From: Actinoplanes utahensis | Lineage (GTDB): Bacteria; Actinomycetota; Actinomycetes; Mycobacteriales; Micromonosporaceae | Assembly: GCF_016862455.1 (NCBI RefSeq) | Contig: NZ_BOMZ01000030.1 | Location: 49,873 to 113,872, forward strand | DNA length: 64,000 nucleotides | Direction: 5' to 3' | Part shown: one piece after another, positions 34,770-42,351 of the stretch | Numbering within the stretch: the first letter of the stretch is position 1 | Layout: each line of letters begins with the position of its first letter | The notes under the pieces: generated by a model | What the model was told of the DNA's origin: nothing | Seen by the model: the letters and a program-made list of their open reading frames with translations, nothing else | Database searches by the model: none | Made by a program: the position numbers and the translations under genes

Positions 34770-35333
34770 TCACCCAGCGGCGTAGACCTCGAACGTGATA
34801 CCGAACCGCTCGCCGAACGCGTGCAGAGCGGCCGGTTCACCGAAGACGTACCGCCCAGGCAGGGGCTCACCGTCGATGTCGATCAAAGCCCACCGCTTCG
34901 GTACGGCCGATGCAGTGAACGCGTCCATGTTCTCGAAGAAGGGCATCTGGTCGAGGTAGTCGCCGCCGCGGTGCTCGACCGTCCACTCGACCAGCTCGCC
35001 GTTGAGACGGAACCGCAGCACGTCGTAACCCTTCGCCGACTCGACGATTTCGACGTCGGCGACCGTGACCAGGCCGTCGGTGCACGCGGTCAGTTCCTCG
35101 AACGCCCCCTCGTAGCCGGAGACCAGGTCGTCGACGTCGTCACTGTGCACCTCGAAGCCGACCTGCAGGTCGATCAGCACACCGACCGCCACCTCGGCCT
35201 CCTTGGCACCGCCGCCGTACTCCGACAGCGGACGATCCGACCAGGCCGACAGGACCGCGGCTTTCTCGGCGCTCACCAGCCGCAGGGCGATCGCGCTGTC
35301 GACGACATCGCGCACGGTAGGTTCGGTGGTCAC
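34770..35333 (-). CDS. Hypothetical acidic protein inside the island
   Basis: The protein is 187 aa, cytoplasmic and acidic, with no signal peptide or membrane segment. The N-terminal half is helical (VRDVVDSAIALRLVSAEKAA, with a hydrophilic GGGAKEAEVAVG stretch) and the C-terminal half is beta-rich (VLRFRLNGELVEWTVEHRGG, WALIDIDGEPLPGRYVFG). GTG 35333 is preceded by GGAGGTGCC. Third-position GC is lower than in neighbours, with codons such as GAT and GTA more frequent, which fits recent arrival. No family is recognised. An immunity- or accessory-type role cannot be excluded, but nothing proves it. Confidence 0.75.
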   Translation of the reverse strand: MTTEPTVRDVVDSAIALRLVSAEKAAVLSAWSDRPLSEYGGGAKEAEVAVGVLIDLQVGFEVHSDDVDDLVSGYEGAFEELTACTDGLVTVADVEIVESAKGYDVLRFRLNGELVEWTVEHRGGDYLDQMPFFENMDAFTASAVPKRWALIDIDGEPLPGRYVFGEPAALHAFGERFGITFEVYAAG

Positions 35334-35496
35334 GGCACCTCCGGATCGGGCCCGTAAGACGATCACCGCACCCTACAACCGCAGGCCGCACGCGGCTGTC
35401 CCGCCGAACGGCGCATCCTGCGGCTCGACGCCCTCGTCGGCGATGGGGAAACGACCTCACGGAAATATCCGCACTGGCCGGCCTGTTGTCAGAGAG

Positions 35497-35513
35497 ATAC
35501 CCCCCGGGGGTAT
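35497..35513. promoter_or_regulatory. CsoR-family-like palindromic operator
   Basis: ATACCCCC-C-GGGGGTAT is a perfect 8-1-8 palindrome of the G/C-tract type recognised by CsoR/FrmR/CstR repressors. It fills the 19-bp spacer between TTGTCA (35486-35491) and TATTTC (35511-35516), a plausible promoter for the MFS gene. The ligand (copper, aldehyde or sulfur species) is not predictable from the site. Confidence 0.6.
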
Positions 35514-35550
35514 TTCGGATGGACCGCCGATCGGACAAGAGGACGCAGCC

Positions 35551-37062
35551 ATGTCACGTACCGCACCGACGACCGCTCCAGAGGCCGAGGGACGGGCCGG
35601 TGGCCGCCTCGGCCTGGCCCTGCTCGTGATCGCGACGGCGCAGCTGATGATGGTGCTGGACGACACCGTCGCCAACGTGGCGCTACCGAGCATCCAGGCG
35701 CAGTTCGACATGTCGGAGTCGGCGCTGCCGTGGGTGATCAACGCCTATGTGCTGGCGTTCGGCGGTCTGCTGCTGTTCGGCGGCCGGGTCGGCGACCTCT
35801 ACGGCCGCCTGCGGGTGCTGCGCCTCGGCCTGATCGTCTTCACCGCCGCGTCGCTGGCCGGCGGGCTCGCGCCCACCGGCGAGCTGCTGATCGCCGCCCG
35901 CGGCATCCAGGGCATCGGCGCGGCGCTGGTCGCCCCGAACGCGCTCGCCCTGATCGCCACCACGTTCCCGGCGGGCACCCCACGCAACAAGGCGATGGCC
36001 GTCTACGGCGCCATGTCCGCCCTCGGCATCACCGGCGGCGTCCTGCTCGGCGGGCTGCTGACCGGTGCACTGAGCTGGCGGTGGGTCCTACTGATCAACA
36101 TCCCGATCGGCATCGCCGTACTCGCGGGCACCCGCATCCTCGTCGCCGGCGAGCGGCACACCGGCCGCCTCGACACCCTCGGCGCCGTCACCGGCACCGC
36201 CGGGTTCACCGCCCTGGCCTACGGCTTCACCCGCGCCGGCGAGCACGGCTGGACCGACCCGATCACACTGACCGCCTTCGCCGCCGCCGTCGCGGCCCTG
36301 GTGCTGTTCGTGGTGCGGCAGGCGCGCGGCCGCAACCCGCTGCTGCCGCTGCGGCTGCCGGCCGACCGCAACCGCTCCGGCGCCTACCTCACCGTGCTGT
36401 TCATCGGCGCCGGCCTGATGGGCACCTTCTACCTCGCCACCCTGTTCATGCAGCAGGTCCTGCAGTTCGGCCCGCTGCAGGCCGGGGCCGCCGCGCTGCC
36501 GTTCGGCGTCGGTATCATCCTGGCCTCCGGCGTGGCGTCCAAGCTCGTCGAGAAGCTGCCACCGCGGGCGATCACCGTCACCGGCCTGCTGATCGCGGCC
36601 GCCGGCATGTTCTGGCTGTCCGCCCTGGACGCGAACGCCGGCTACTGGACCGACCTGATGGCGCCGCTGTTCCTCACCTCCGCCGGCCTGGGCCTGGCGT
36701 TCGTGCCGATGACTCTCACCGTCGTGCACGACGTCGACCCGCGGGAGACCGGCGTGGCCTCCGCGCTGATGAACACCGCCCAGCAGATCGGCGCGGCCAT
36801 CGGCCTGGCCCTCCTGACCACCATCTCCGCCACGGCCGCCGCCACCCGGCTGCCCGACGCCGCCACCGCGCTGCGCACCGGACTCGCCGACGGCAACGCA
36901 GACCTGGTCGCCCACGCGGAGCAGGCCCTGAGCCACGGCTACACCACCGCCTACCTCGCCGCCGCCGTCCTGCCGGTCGCCGCCGCCGTGCTCGTGGCCG
37001 TCACCGTCACCACCCGCACCCAGCAGAGATCCCCGGCCGCAGCCGACACCCACGCCGGGTGA
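35551..37062 (+). CDS. DHA2-type MFS efflux transporter (14 TM)
   Basis: The protein is 503 aa with about 14 membrane helices. The DHA2 hallmarks are present: LDDTVANVALPSIQAQF in helix 1, the loop GRVGDLYGRLRVLRLG, and motif C (GITGGVLLGGLLTGALSWRWVLLINIPIG, in two adjacent parts). It probably expels drugs or toxic metabolites by proton antiport. ATG 35551 has AGAGGA 8 nt upstream; the open frame begins earlier, at 35203, but without signals. A CsoR-like operator lies upstream, suggesting metal- or electrophile-responsive expression. It is the only intact recognisable cargo of the repeat-bounded island. Confidence 0.93.
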   Translation: MSRTAPTTAPEAEGRAGGRLGLALLVIATAQLMMVLDDTVANVALPSIQAQFDMSESALPWVINAYVLAFGGLLLFGGRVGDLYGRLRVLRLGLIVFTAASLAGGLAPTGELLIAARGIQGIGAALVAPNALALIATTFPAGTPRNKAMAVYGAMSALGITGGVLLGGLLTGALSWRWVLLINIPIGIAVLAGTRILVAGERHTGRLDTLGAVTGTAGFTALAYGFTRAGEHGWTDPITLTAFAAAVAALVLFVVRQARGRNPLLPLRLPADRNRSGAYLTVLFIGAGLMGTFYLATLFMQQVLQFGPLQAGAAALPFGVGIILASGVASKLVEKLPPRAITVTGLLIAAAGMFWLSALDANAGYWTDLMAPLFLTSAGLGLAFVPMTLTVVHDVDPRETGVASALMNTAQQIGAAIGLALLTTISATAAATRLPDAATALRTGLADGNADLVAHAEQALSHGYTTAYLAAAVLPVAAAVLVAVTVTTRTQQRSPAAADTHAG

Positions 37063-37169
37063 ACACCCCTTGTCGAATCACGACCGGGTAGGCGACGGAC
37101 AGGCTCTCGACCAGGCCGAACAGCTACCCGCCGTGCTCGCACGAGAAGCGCGACGCTCGAACCCTCAGA

Positions 37170-37218
37170 CCAAGATCACCGCTGGCGCCGGCTGCCGTTC
37201 CCATGTTCCTCGAGCGCC
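37170..37218 (-). repeat. Right terminal inverted repeat (49 bp) of the island
   Basis: It mirrors 34088-34136 at 41 of 49 positions. It overlaps the start of the right dinB-tail repeat by 2 bp. 37063-37169 shows nothing else recognisable. Confidence 0.75.
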
Positions 37219-37282
37219 GCGACGGTCGGCCGGGAGCCGTACCCGTCCGTCCCGCTCCTGCCGGGCTGAGGCAGACTGCTCG
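37217..37282 (+). repeat. Right copy of the 66-bp dinB-tail repeat
   Basis: 59 of 66 positions match 33949-34014, including a TGAGGCAGAC segment equivalent to the dinB stop and spacer. It ends 2 bp before the cobF start codon, so it also supplies cobF's promoter region. Confidence 0.85.
37272..37277 (+). promoter_or_regulatory. Weak -10-like element for cobF
   Basis: CAGACT lies 7 nt before the GTG at 37285, inside the dinB-tail repeat, and no Shine-Dalgarno sequence precedes the GTG. The equivalent site after dinB itself is CAGACC. Confidence 0.3.
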
Positions 37283-37284
37283 GT

Positions 37285-38034
37285 GTGCGGAAGATCTATG
37301 TAGTCGGTATCGGCGCGGGCGACCCGGACCATCTCACCCTGCAGGCGGCCAAGGCGATCGGCCGGACCAACGTGTTCTTCCTGCTGGACAAGGGCGAGGC
37401 CAAGGCGAGCCTGGTCGAGCTGCGGGAACGGCTGATCAAGCATTACGGGCACCCGCACAAGCGGATCGTCGAGGGCCGCGACCCCGACCGGGATCGCACC
37501 CCCGCCGACTACACCGGCACGGTCGCCGACTGGCGGCACCGCCGCTCCCTGGTGCTGGAGGAGCTGATCACCGAGCACCTCGGGGACGCCGAGATCGGCT
37601 CGATCCTGGTGTGGGGTGACCCGTCGCTCTACGACTCGACCATCGCCATCCTGGAGGAGATCCTGGAGCGCGGGGCCGTCGACTTCGAGTTCGAGGTCGT
37701 CCCCGGGATCAGCAGCGTCTCCGCGCTCGCCGCCAAGCATCGGGTCGGGCTCAACCGGGTGGGGCAGCCGTTCCAGATCACCACCGGGCGGCGGCTCGCC
37801 GAAGGCTGGCCCGAGGGTGTCGACGACGTGGTGGTGATGCTCGACGCCCAGCACGCCTTCACGAAGCATCCGGAGGCGGACATCTACTGGGGCGCCTACG
37901 TCAGCACACCGGACGAGCTGCTCGCCTGCGGGCCGGTCGCCGAGGTGGCCGACGAGATCGTGGCGACCCGGACCGAGGCGCGGGAACGCCACGGCTGGAT
38001 CATGGACACGTACCTGCTCCGCCGCAACCGCTGA
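37285..38034 (+). CDS. cobF: Precorrin-6A synthase (deacetylating)
   Basis: The protein is 249 aa, a SAM-dependent C-1 methyltransferase of the aerobic cobalamin pathway that removes the acetyl group while making precorrin-6A. The tetrapyrrole methylase signature is YVVGIGAGDPDHLTLQAA, with the second SAM loop FEVVPGISSVSALAA and the CobF-specific middle (HPHKRIVEGRDPDRDRTPADY). The length is typical. The GTG start follows a copy of the dinB tail, so cobF probably once followed dinB directly. It belongs with cobN, cobG, cobH and cobIJ further right. Confidence 0.95.
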   Translation: MRKIYVVGIGAGDPDHLTLQAAKAIGRTNVFFLLDKGEAKASLVELRERLIKHYGHPHKRIVEGRDPDRDRTPADYTGTVADWRHRRSLVLEELITEHLGDAEIGSILVWGDPSLYDSTIAILEEILERGAVDFEFEVVPGISSVSALAAKHRVGLNRVGQPFQITTGRRLAEGWPEGVDDVVVMLDAQHAFTKHPEADIYWGAYVSTPDELLACGPVAEVADEIVATRTEARERHGWIMDTYLLRRNR

Positions 38035-38069
38035 AAGTCAGCGCGCCCGGAACACCCAGGCTGAAGGTC

Positions 38070-38567
38070 TCACATGTCGTTGAACGGGGCGGCGTAGGTG
38101 AACTCCCCGCGCAGCGACGGATGGTGAGCGGTGAGCGGGCGGGCCTGGAAGTGCGGGGCCCACTGCGGCACCGGCGGCTCGATGCCGTGCTCGGCGGCGA
38201 GCCGGAACCCGAACCGCTGGTAGTACGCCGGGTCGCCGAGCAGCACCACCAGCGGCTCGTCCAGGGCGTCGGCGGCGCCGAGCACCGCGTGCATCAGCGC
38301 CGCGCCGATCCCGCGTTTCTGATGATCCGGCCGCACGCTGAGCGGGCCCAGCCCGAGAGCCGGCGCCCGGCCGACGTGACCGCGGGTGCACACCACGTGC
38401 CCGGTCACCTCACCGGCGTCCACGGCGACCAGCGAGAGGGCCGGCAGCCAGCCCGGATCCGCGCGCAGGGCGTCCACCAGCCCGGCCTCGGCCGGGCGGC
38501 CGAACGCGGCCAGGGTCACCGCGCGGATGCCCGCCACGTCCTCCGCCGTCTCCCGCCTGACGATCAT
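38070..38567 (-). CDS. GNAT-family N-acetyltransferase
   Basis: The protein is 165 aa with a full GNAT fold: the acetyl-CoA loop LSVRPDHQKRGIGAALMHAV and the C-terminal GDPAYYQRFGFRLA resemble the YhbS/predicted N-acetyltransferase group. The substrate is unknown. Its ATG at 38567 overlaps the cobN stop (TGATG), so it is co-translated with cobN and lies downstream of the cobalamin riboswitch. A role linked to cobalamin is possible but unproven; passenger status is the simpler view. Confidence 0.9.
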   Translation of the reverse strand: MIVRRETAEDVAGIRAVTLAAFGRPAEAGLVDALRADPGWLPALSLVAVDAGEVTGHVVCTRGHVGRAPALGLGPLSVRPDHQKRGIGAALMHAVLGAADALDEPLVVLLGDPAYYQRFGFRLAAEHGIEPPVPQWAPHFQARPLTAHHPSLRGEFTYAAPFNDM

Positions 38568-41500
38568 CAGCTGTCCTCCAGGTCGCCCTCGGTCTCCAGG
38601 TAGAGCTGCCGCAGCGCGTCCAGGGTCTCCGGGTCGGGCTGCTCCCACAGGTTACGGTCGGCGGCTTCGAGGAGACGCTCGGCGATGCCGTGCAGCGCCC
38701 ACGGGTTCGACTGGCGCATGAACTTCTGGTTCTCGTCGTCGAGCACGTAACTCGCGGCGAGCTGCTCGTACATCCAGTCGGTGACGACACCGGCCGTCGC
38801 GTCGTACCCGAAGAGGTAGTCGACGGTGGCGGCCAGCTCGAAGGCGCCCTTGTAGCCGTGCCGCCGCATCGCGGCGATCCAGCGCGGGTTCACCACCCGG
38901 GCCCGGAAGATGCGTGCGGTCTCCTCGGTCAGGCTGCGGGTCCGCGCCTGGTCCGGGTTGGTGGAGTCGCCGATGTACGCCGCCGGCGCGCGACCGGTCA
39001 GCGCACGCACCGTCGCGATCATGCCGCCGTGGTACTGGAAGTAGTCGTCGGAGTCGGCGATGTCGTGTTCGCGGGTGTCGATGTTCTTCGCGGCCACGTC
39101 GATCCGCCGGTACGCGTTCTCCATGTCCTCCCGGGCCGGCACGCCGTCCAGATCCCGGCCGTACGCGAATCCGCCCCACACCGCGTACACCTCGGCCAGG
39201 TCGGCGTCGTCCCGCCAGTTCCGGCTGTCGATCAGCGGCAGGATGCCGGCCCCGTACGCCCCCGGCCGGGACCCGAAGATCCGCGTGGTCGCCCGCCGCC
39301 AGTCCCCGTGCGCGCCCTGGTCGCGCAGCGCGTGCTCGCGCACGTGGTTGTCCGGCTCGTCCAGCTCCGCGACCATCCGGAAGGCGTCGTCGAGCATCGC
39401 CACCACGTGCGGGAACGCGTCCCGGAAGAACCCGGAGATGCGGACCGTCACGTCGATGCGCGGCCGGCCCAGTTCCGCCGCCGGGATCGGCTCCAGCCCG
39501 GTGACCCGCCGCGACGCCGGATCCCAGATCGGCCGCACGCCGATCAGCGCCAGGATCTCGGCGATGTCGTCGCCGGCGGTCCGCATCGCGCTGGTGCCCC
39601 AGGCGGAGAGGCCGACCGATTTCGGCCAGTCGCCGTAGTCGGCCCGGTAGCGGTCGAGCAGCGAGTCGGCCATCGCCTGGCCGGTCTCCCAGGCGAGCTG
39701 GCTGGGGATGGCCTTGGGGTCGACGGAGTAGAAGTTGCGGCCGGTCGGCAGCACGTTGATCAGGCCGCGCAGGGGGGAGCCGCTGGGCCCGGCCGGAACG
39801 TAACCGCCGTCGAGCGCGTGCAGCACGTTGGTCAGTTCGTCGGTGGTCTTCGCGAGGCGGGGCACGACCTCGGTCGCGGCGAAGGAGAGGACACGCCGCA
39901 CCTCCTCGTTGTCCGAGATGCCGGACACGTCCTCCGGCCAGCCCGCCTCCTCCATCGCGGTGACCAGCGCGCGCGCCTCGGCCTCCACCGCGTCGGTCGC
40001 GGCGGTCGACGCGTCCTCGGGCAGGCCCAGCGCCTCCCGCAGACCGGGCAGCGCGGCCACCTTCCCCGCCCACATCTGCCGCGCCCGCAGCATCGCGAGC
40101 ACCAGGTTGATCCGGGCCTCCCCGGTCGGGGCCGCGCCGAGCACGTGCAGACCGTCACGGATCTGCACGTCCTTGACCTCACACAGCCATCCGTCGATGT
40201 GCATGATGAAGTCGTCGAACTCTTCGTCGTCCGGCCGGTTCTGCCGGCCCAGGTCGTGGTCCATCTTGGCGGCCTGGATCAGGGTCCAGATCTGCGCCCG
40301 GATCGCCGGCAGCTTCGCCGGGTCCAGCGCCGCGATGTTGGCGTGCTCGTCGAGCAGCTGCTCCAGGCGGGCGATGTCGCCGTACGACTCGGCCCGGGCC
40401 ATCGGCGGGATCAGATGATCGACCAGGGTGGCGTGCGCCCGCCGTTTCGCCTGGGTGCCCTCACCCGGGTCGTTGACCAGGAACGGGTAGATCAGCGGCA
40501 GGTCGCCGAGGGCCGCGTCGGTGCCGTCCGAGGCGGACATGCCCACGTTCTTGCCGGGCAGCCACTCCAGGTTGCCGTGCTTGCCGACGTGCACCACCGC
40601 GTGCGCGCCGAACTCGTCGGCCACCCAGCGGTAGGCGGCCAGGTAGTGGTGGCTCGGCGGCAGGTCGGGATCGTGGTAGATGGCCACCGGGTTGGCGCCG
40701 AACCCGCGCGGCGGCTGCACCATCACCACGATGTTCTCGTCCCGCAGTGCCGCCAGCACGATGTCGTCGCCGTCGGTGTAGAGCTCGCCGGGCGGAGCGC
40801 CCCAGTGCCGCTCGACGCGCTCCCGGAAGTCCTCCGGCAGCGTGTCGAACCACTTCTCATACCGAGATGCCGGAATTCGTACCGGATTTCCGGACAGCTG
40901 CTCTTCAGTCAGCCAATCCGGGTCCTGCCCACCGGCAGCGATCAACGTGTGGATGAGCCCGTCACCGTCGTACTGATCGAAATTTCCGATCTTGTAGCCT
41001 TTTTCGCGAAGCGCGGCGAGCAGCGCGACCGTCGACGCCGGTGTGTCCAGACCGACCGCGTTCCCGATGCGCGCATGCTTCGTCGGGTAGGCCGACAGCA
41101 TCAGCACGATCTTCCGCTCCCCGGGCGGGACGTGCCGCAACCGGGCATGCGCGACAGCGATCCCGGCGACCCGGGCAGCCCGCTCGGGGTCCGCCACATA
41201 GACCGACAGCCCGTCCGGGTCGATCTCCTTGAACGAGAACGGCACCGTGATGATCCGCCCGTCGAACTCGGGGATCGCCACCTGCGTCGCCGCGTCGAGG
41301 GGGGTCAGGCCGTCGTCGCTGGCCTCCCACGCCGCGCGTGAGCTGGTCAGGCACAGCCCCTGCAGGATCGGCACGTCCAGGTCGGCGAGCACCCCGACGT
41401 CCCACGCCTCGTCGTCGCCGCCCGCGGACGCCGTGGCCGGTCTGGTGCCGCCGGCCGCCAGCACCGTCACCACCAGGGCGTCCGCCGTGCGCAGCTCGGC

Positions 41501-42097
41501 CAGCAGCTCCGGCGTGGCGGTCCGCAGCGACGCCGTGTAGATCGGCAGCGGCCGCGCGCCCTTCGCCTCGATCGCCTGGCAGAGCGCCTCGACGAACGCG
41601 GTGTTCCCGGCCATGTGGTGGGCGCGGTAGTAGAGCACCGCCACGGTCGCCGGGCCCGTTCCGTCGCTCGCCGTACGCGGCAGGATCCCCCACTGCGGAG
41701 CCTCCACGGGCGGGGCGAACCCGTTGCCGGTCAGCAGCACCGTGTCGGAGAGGAAGTCGTGCAGCGACGCCAGGTTCTCCGCGCCGCCCTGCGCCAGGTA
41801 GGTGTGCGCATCCGCGGCCACGCCCGCCGGAACGGTGGAGAGCTTCATCAACTCCGCGTCCGGCGCCTGCTCACCGCCCAGCACCACCACCGGCACACTG
41901 CCCGCGAGCAGCGTGTCCAGGCCCTCCTCCCAGGCCCGGCGCCCACCGAGGATGCGCACCACGACGAGATCGACGCCGTCGAGGAGATCCGGAAGATCGG
42001 CGGCGCCGGTCCGCGCCGGGTTGGCCAGGCGCCAGGCCGAACCGCTGGCCCGGGCACTGAGCAGGTCGGTGTCGGATGTCGACAGCAGCAGGAACAC
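38567..42097 (-). CDS. cobN: Cobaltochelatase subunit CobN
   Basis: The protein is 1176 aa, the large subunit of the ATP-dependent aerobic cobalt chelatase that inserts Co into hydrogenobyrinate diamide. The family motifs are VVHVGKHGNLEWLPGKNVG, KIVLMLSAYPTKHARIGNAVG, LPLIYPFLVNDPGEGTQAKRRAH (two parts) and YRRIDVAAKNIDTREHDI near the C-terminus. The length matches actinobacterial CobN. GTG 42097 has AGGGGAG 7 nt upstream. The leader contains a cobalamin riboswitch, so expression should fall when B12 is plentiful. The CobS/CobT-type or ChlI/ChlD-type partners are not in the window. Confidence 0.96.
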   Translation of the reverse strand: MFLLLSTSDTDLLSARASGSAWRLANPARTGAADLPDLLDGVDLVVVRILGGRRAWEEGLDTLLAGSVPVVVLGGEQAPDAELMKLSTVPAGVAADAHTYLAQGGAENLASLHDFLSDTVLLTGNGFAPPVEAPQWGILPRTASDGTGPATVAVLYYRAHHMAGNTAFVEALCQAIEAKGARPLPIYTASLRTATPELLAELRTADALVVTVLAAGGTRPATASAGGDDEAWDVGVLADLDVPILQGLCLTSSRAAWEASDDGLTPLDAATQVAIPEFDGRIITVPFSFKEIDPDGLSVYVADPERAARVAGIAVAHARLRHVPPGERKIVLMLSAYPTKHARIGNAVGLDTPASTVALLAALREKGYKIGNFDQYDGDGLIHTLIAAGGQDPDWLTEEQLSGNPVRIPASRYEKWFDTLPEDFRERVERHWGAPPGELYTDGDDIVLAALRDENIVVMVQPPRGFGANPVAIYHDPDLPPSHHYLAAYRWVADEFGAHAVVHVGKHGNLEWLPGKNVGMSASDGTDAALGDLPLIYPFLVNDPGEGTQAKRRAHATLVDHLIPPMARAESYGDIARLEQLLDEHANIAALDPAKLPAIRAQIWTLIQAAKMDHDLGRQNRPDDEEFDDFIMHIDGWLCEVKDVQIRDGLHVLGAAPTGEARINLVLAMLRARQMWAGKVAALPGLREALGLPEDASTAATDAVEAEARALVTAMEEAGWPEDVSGISDNEEVRRVLSFAATEVVPRLAKTTDELTNVLHALDGGYVPAGPSGSPLRGLINVLPTGRNFYSVDPKAIPSQLAWETGQAMADSLLDRYRADYGDWPKSVGLSAWGTSAMRTAGDDIAEILALIGVRPIWDPASRRVTGLEPIPAAELGRPRIDVTVRISGFFRDAFPHVVAMLDDAFRMVAELDEPDNHVREHALRDQGAHGDWRRATTRIFGSRPGAYGAGILPLIDSRNWRDDADLAEVYAVWGGFAYGRDLDGVPAREDMENAYRRIDVAAKNIDTREHDIADSDDYFQYHGGMIATVRALTGRAPAAYIGDSTNPDQARTRSLTEETARIFRARVVNPRWIAAMRRHGYKGAFELAATVDYLFGYDATAGVVTDWMYEQLAASYVLDDENQKFMRQSNPWALHGIAERLLEAADRNLWEQPDPETLDALRQLYLETEGDLEDS

Positions 42098-42129
42098 GCG
42101 CGCACTCCCCTCGGGGTCCGCGCCCCGGG

Positions 42130-42257
42130 TAGTCGGATGTCACAGCGACCGGAGTTCCTGACTCCCAGGGATCATCCCTGGTCACAGTGGCGGGACCGCG
42201 CCGGTTTCACACCGGCTTCCTCCGCGGCGTCGCCGCTCGTGGACCCATAACCTTTCC
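42130..42257 (-). promoter_or_regulatory. Cobalamin riboswitch upstream of cobN
   Basis: Read on the minus strand, the conserved elements appear in order: GGTTATGGG near 42252, GAGGAAGCCGGTGTGAAACC (about 42202-42222), CGGTCCCGCCACTGTGA (about 42182-42198) and GGGAGTCAGGAACTCC. The B12-box core GCCACTGTGACC is at 42180-42191. Between aptamer and start, CCCC (42113-42116) can pair with GGGG at 42123-42126 or with GGGG at 42107-42110, part of the ribosome binding site. Translational control is therefore likely; this last point is inference. Confidence 0.93.
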
Positions 42258-42338
42258 GAACCCCGTATCCGCCGTCAAGGCGGGACGCCCGCTGTGACGC
42301 TCCCGACCCGAAGGTGAGTTCCTGTCGGGGGGTCGCCG

Positions 42339-42344
42339 TAGTAT
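42339..42344 (+). promoter_or_regulatory. -10 element for leaderless cobG
   Basis: TAGTAT is followed by 7 nt and the ATG at 42352. No Shine-Dalgarno sequence is present. Being leaderless, cobG-cobH-cobIJ cannot share the riboswitch that controls cobN. Confidence 0.6.
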
Positions 42345-42351
42345 CCGGGCC

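Noticed and set aside
35203..35550. 116-residue N-terminal extension of the MFS transporter
   Set aside because: It would run through the promoter and the palindromic operator; ATG 35551 has a good binding site and a normal family start.
34015..37282. Integrase, transposase or tRNA-type attachment site for the island
   Set aside because: All six frames were read; no recombinase motif, tRNA or phage gene was seen within or beside the segment.
38690..41341. 883-codon plus-strand open frame opposite cobN
   Set aside because: Same shadow effect; cobN is unmistakable on the minus strand with a riboswitch and a ribosome binding site.
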